Positions 62,180 to 64,000 of a stretch of 64,000 nt of DNA are shown here, in pieces (the first letter of the stretch is position 1; each line of letters starts with the position of its first letter). Below the pieces are notes generated by a model that was not told the DNA's origin, ran no database searches, and saw only the letters and a list, made by a program, of their open reading frames with translations. The DNA comes from an uncultured Commensalibacter sp. (lineage in GTDB: Bacteria; Pseudomonadota; Alphaproteobacteria; Acetobacterales; Acetobacteraceae), in the NCBI GenBank assembly GCA_946699565.1, contig CAMPDW010000012.1:1-64000 (forward strand), given 5' to 3'. Position numbers and translations under genes: made by a program.

Positions 62180-63247
62180 TTAGTTTTCCCATTGTGGTAT
62201 TTTTAAAGATAACCATCGTCTTAAAGCCAATGTGGCCGTAATAGATGGTGTTAATTGTGAAAAAATTTTAATACTATTTATATTATTTTGGAAACTCATA
62301 TTATTTTCTTGCATTATAATATTAAAGTTTGGGACTGTAGCTAGCTTTTCAGTATTTAAACGCCATTTAGTTACTAAAGCAGATGGGGTTAACATAGGTA
62401 AGACAAACGCAAAATTCATTCTTGCAGCTAATGCGAGTGTTTGCCATATTTCAAAAAGCGTATTACTCATTCTATAATGAGGTAATTGTGTATAAAGCAT
62501 GGAGAATACAGGATTATATACAGAATTATCATTCGAAAATGAAAAAAAGACATGAAATTCATCTTTAAGTAATTTGGGAAGTTCTGCTAATCCTTCTGGT
62601 GAATCTATTTGTAATAAATCAATAGTTCTGTTTCTTAATGCTTCAATGCCAGTTTTAAAAGTTGTAATACCAATTACTGGTTTTGTTCTAATTTGTAATA
62701 GTTCAGTTCCTAATAAGGTCGGAAGTTCTTTTCCTATAAGGGTTGAAACACCGACTTTCATAGATCTATTTTTTAACAGGTCTGGAATGGAATTATGAAA
62801 TGGTTGGCGTGCAATGACAATAATTGGAGTTAACGTACAAAAAACAGGGATCCATCGTTGGTAATCAAAATGAACGCGGGAATCAGCAGATAAAGCTGCT
62901 ATAATTGCCGAACCTGATGTGATGAGTGCAAGTCCTCCATCTTGTGTTAATCGTGTATCAAATAAATTAGAAGCTGTTACGCTATCGAAACCTGTTGTAA
63001 AATGTAAAAGAAGTGAGCTGTTTTGAATATTTTGTTTATAAATTTCTGCTAAATTAGTTGCAAGTTTACCGAGTCTACTTTCTTTTGTCCCCCCAACAAT
63101 GAAGGAATAATTATCTTGATTATCTTTTGTTGGATCCATCGTGGATAAAACTTCGTTTCCCTTTACACCTATGGAATAGAGTGTGGTACTAAATCCTGCA
63201 ATAGATAAAAACTGAAGTATACGACGACGTGGAATCAATAAAGACAT
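62180..63247 (-). CDS. Bug/TctC-like or TAXI-like solute-binding protein
   Basis: This 355-aa protein has an exported N-terminus with paired arginines and a hydrophobic stretch (PRRRILQFLSIAGFSTTLYSIG), which resembles a twin-arginine signal but lacks the full consensus. The rest has the periplasmic binding protein layout seen in Bug/TctC and TAXI proteins: GGTKESRLGKLATNLAEIYKQ, ITSGSAIIAALSADS and MKVGVSTLIGKELPTLLG. No transporter membrane subunits lie nearby, so the partner is unknown. The ligand cannot be predicted. It is divergent from petB with a 173-bp intergenic region. Confidence 0.7.
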   Translation of the reverse strand: MSLLIPRRRILQFLSIAGFSTTLYSIGVKGNEVLSTMDPTKDNQDNYSFIVGGTKESRLGKLATNLAEIYKQNIQNSSLLLHFTTGFDSVTASNLFDTRLTQDGGLALITSGSAIIAALSADSRVHFDYQRWIPVFCTLTPIIVIARQPFHNSIPDLLKNRSMKVGVSTLIGKELPTLLGTELLQIRTKPVIGITTFKTGIEALRNRTIDLLQIDSPEGLAELPKLLKDEFHVFFSFSNDNSVYNPVFSMLYTQLPHYRMSNTLFEIWQTLALAARMNFAFVLPMLTPSALVTKWRLNTEKLATVPNFNIIMQENNMSFQNNINSIKIFSQLTPSITATLALRRWLSLKIPQWEN

Positions 63248-63420
63248 AAATTTTTGGTAGCTTTAATAAATAAGTATTCTATATTGGGGAAAGTATTAAT
63301 AAGTTGTATTTATTTATGATATATATTTTACATAAAATTGTAGCAATATAAAGGCAAAAATAATATTAAAATTAAATAATTTTAGAAATATGTGAGAATT
63401 TTTATCGATAAGTAAATGAC

Positions 63421-64000
63421 ATGGATCAAAAAAATATACTCCATAATAAACCAATAAATACAGTGCCTTCAAAAGAAAATTTCTTAATAAAATGGATTGA
63501 AAAACGATTACCATTTTTTTCTGTTATTCAGAAAGAATATATTAATTTTCCAATGCCTAGAAATTTAAATATATGGTGGACCTTTGGGGCAGTTTTATTT
63601 GTTCTCTTTTTACTATTAATTTTATCTGGGATATTTTTAACTCTATATTATACTGCTTCTCCGCAACATGCTTTTCTATCCATTGAAATGATAGAAAGAA
63701 GAGTTCCAAGTGGTTGGTTAATTCGTTCATTACATATGGCGGGGGCCAATCTATTTTTGGTTTTTTTATATCTCCATCTATTTAGAGGGTTATATTATGG
63801 GTCCTATCAATCACCAAGGGAATTAGTTTGGTGTTCAGGAATGTTTTTAATGATGATGGTTATGATAACAGCTTTTGCAGGATATATATTACCTTGGGGA
63901 CAAATGTCTTATTGGGCTGCAAATGTCGTCATACAGGCATTATCTTCCATACCTATTATTGGTAGTAGTTTATCAACATGGTTAATGGGTGGTACCAGCC
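63421..64000 (+). CDS. petB: Cytochrome b (bc1 complex), N-terminal part (3' end outside window)
   Basis: The frame is open from the ATG at 63421 to the window end (193 codons), so the gene is truncated by the window. After a 50-residue N-terminal extension come the first helices of cytochrome b. The haem-ligand histidines are His105 and His119 (LHMAGANLFLVFLYLHLFRG, spacing of 14). GYILPWGQMSYW (154-165) is a signature of the Qo-site region. This subunit transfers electrons from quinol to cytochrome c1. petA (Rieske protein) normally precedes it but is absent: the gene just upstream is a binding protein on the other strand. petC would be expected downstream, outside the window. Confidence 0.92.
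   Translation, partial: MDQKNILHNKPINTVPSKENFLIKWIEKRLPFFSVIQKEYINFPMPRNLNIWWTFGAVLFVLFLLLILSGIFLTLYYTASPQHAFLSIEMIERRVPSGWLIRSLHMAGANLFLVFLYLHLFRGLYYGSYQSPRELVWCSGMFLMMMVMITAFAGYILPWGQMSYWAANVVIQALSSIPIIGSSLSTWLMGGTS

Overview
This window looks like chromosome of an AT-rich alphaproteobacterium of the acetic acid bacteria (Acetobacteraceae). Most rows are A+T dominated: a hand count of the 60-base row at 16321 gives 16 G+C. The gene orders gpsA-tsaD//hemC-hemD//secB, Tim44-mltA...smr and thrC-M16 peptidase-pmbA are typical of alphaproteobacteria. An insect-associated genus such as Commensalibacter fits the composition, but the genus is my inference and no rRNA is present to test it.

Layout. 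1-6000: the 3' end of mfd, a LysR regulator, small membrane proteins, a DUF2125-like secreted protein and an SBF-type transporter. 6150-14940 is an accessory block. It starts at tRNA-Ser(UGA), carries umuDC with a candidate operator, and continues with a truncated phage-like ORF behind a strong terminator. Then comes a fibre module: a collagen-like fibre, two proteins with S74-type intramolecular chaperone domains, a phage-tail-like 135-aa protein and a CotH-family kinase. G+C rises abruptly inside the second S74 gene (about 31/60 in the row at 12841, against about 16/60 at 12241) and stays high through the CotH gene, so the module looks mosaic and partly imported. 15000-24700: a GNAT, two large Sel1-repeat proteins in tandem, xylulokinase, and two tandem acyltransferase-3/SGNH proteins of the surface O-acylation type.

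24660-64000 is mostly core genome: an ABC1 kinase, pepF, uvrB, an aldose epimerase, greB, gshB, a PmtA-type phospholipid methyltransferase, ctaB with a degenerate cytochrome oxidase subunit I and a tiny CoxF-like protein, two Tim44-domain proteins, pmbA, an M16 peptidase, thrC, an MRJP/Yellow-family protein, a TPR-glycosyltransferase-like protein, glnD, mutS, murJ, a glutathione peroxidase, gpsA, tsaD, hemC, hemD, secB, mltA, an orphan DNA methyltransferase, a tri-haem peroxidase, an Smr protein, a Bug-type binding protein and the start of cytochrome b (petB).

Two themes stand out. First, respiration: the oxidase subunit I homologue next to haem O synthase has lost nearly all metal ligands, while a cytochrome b and a tri-haem peroxidase are present. 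This suits a lineage that uses quinol oxidases and has lost cytochrome c oxidase. Second, the fibre-plus-kinase cassette at 8901-14899 is the best candidate for an undescribed system: phage-derived receptor-binding or surface fibres co-transcribed with a secretory-type protein kinase fold.
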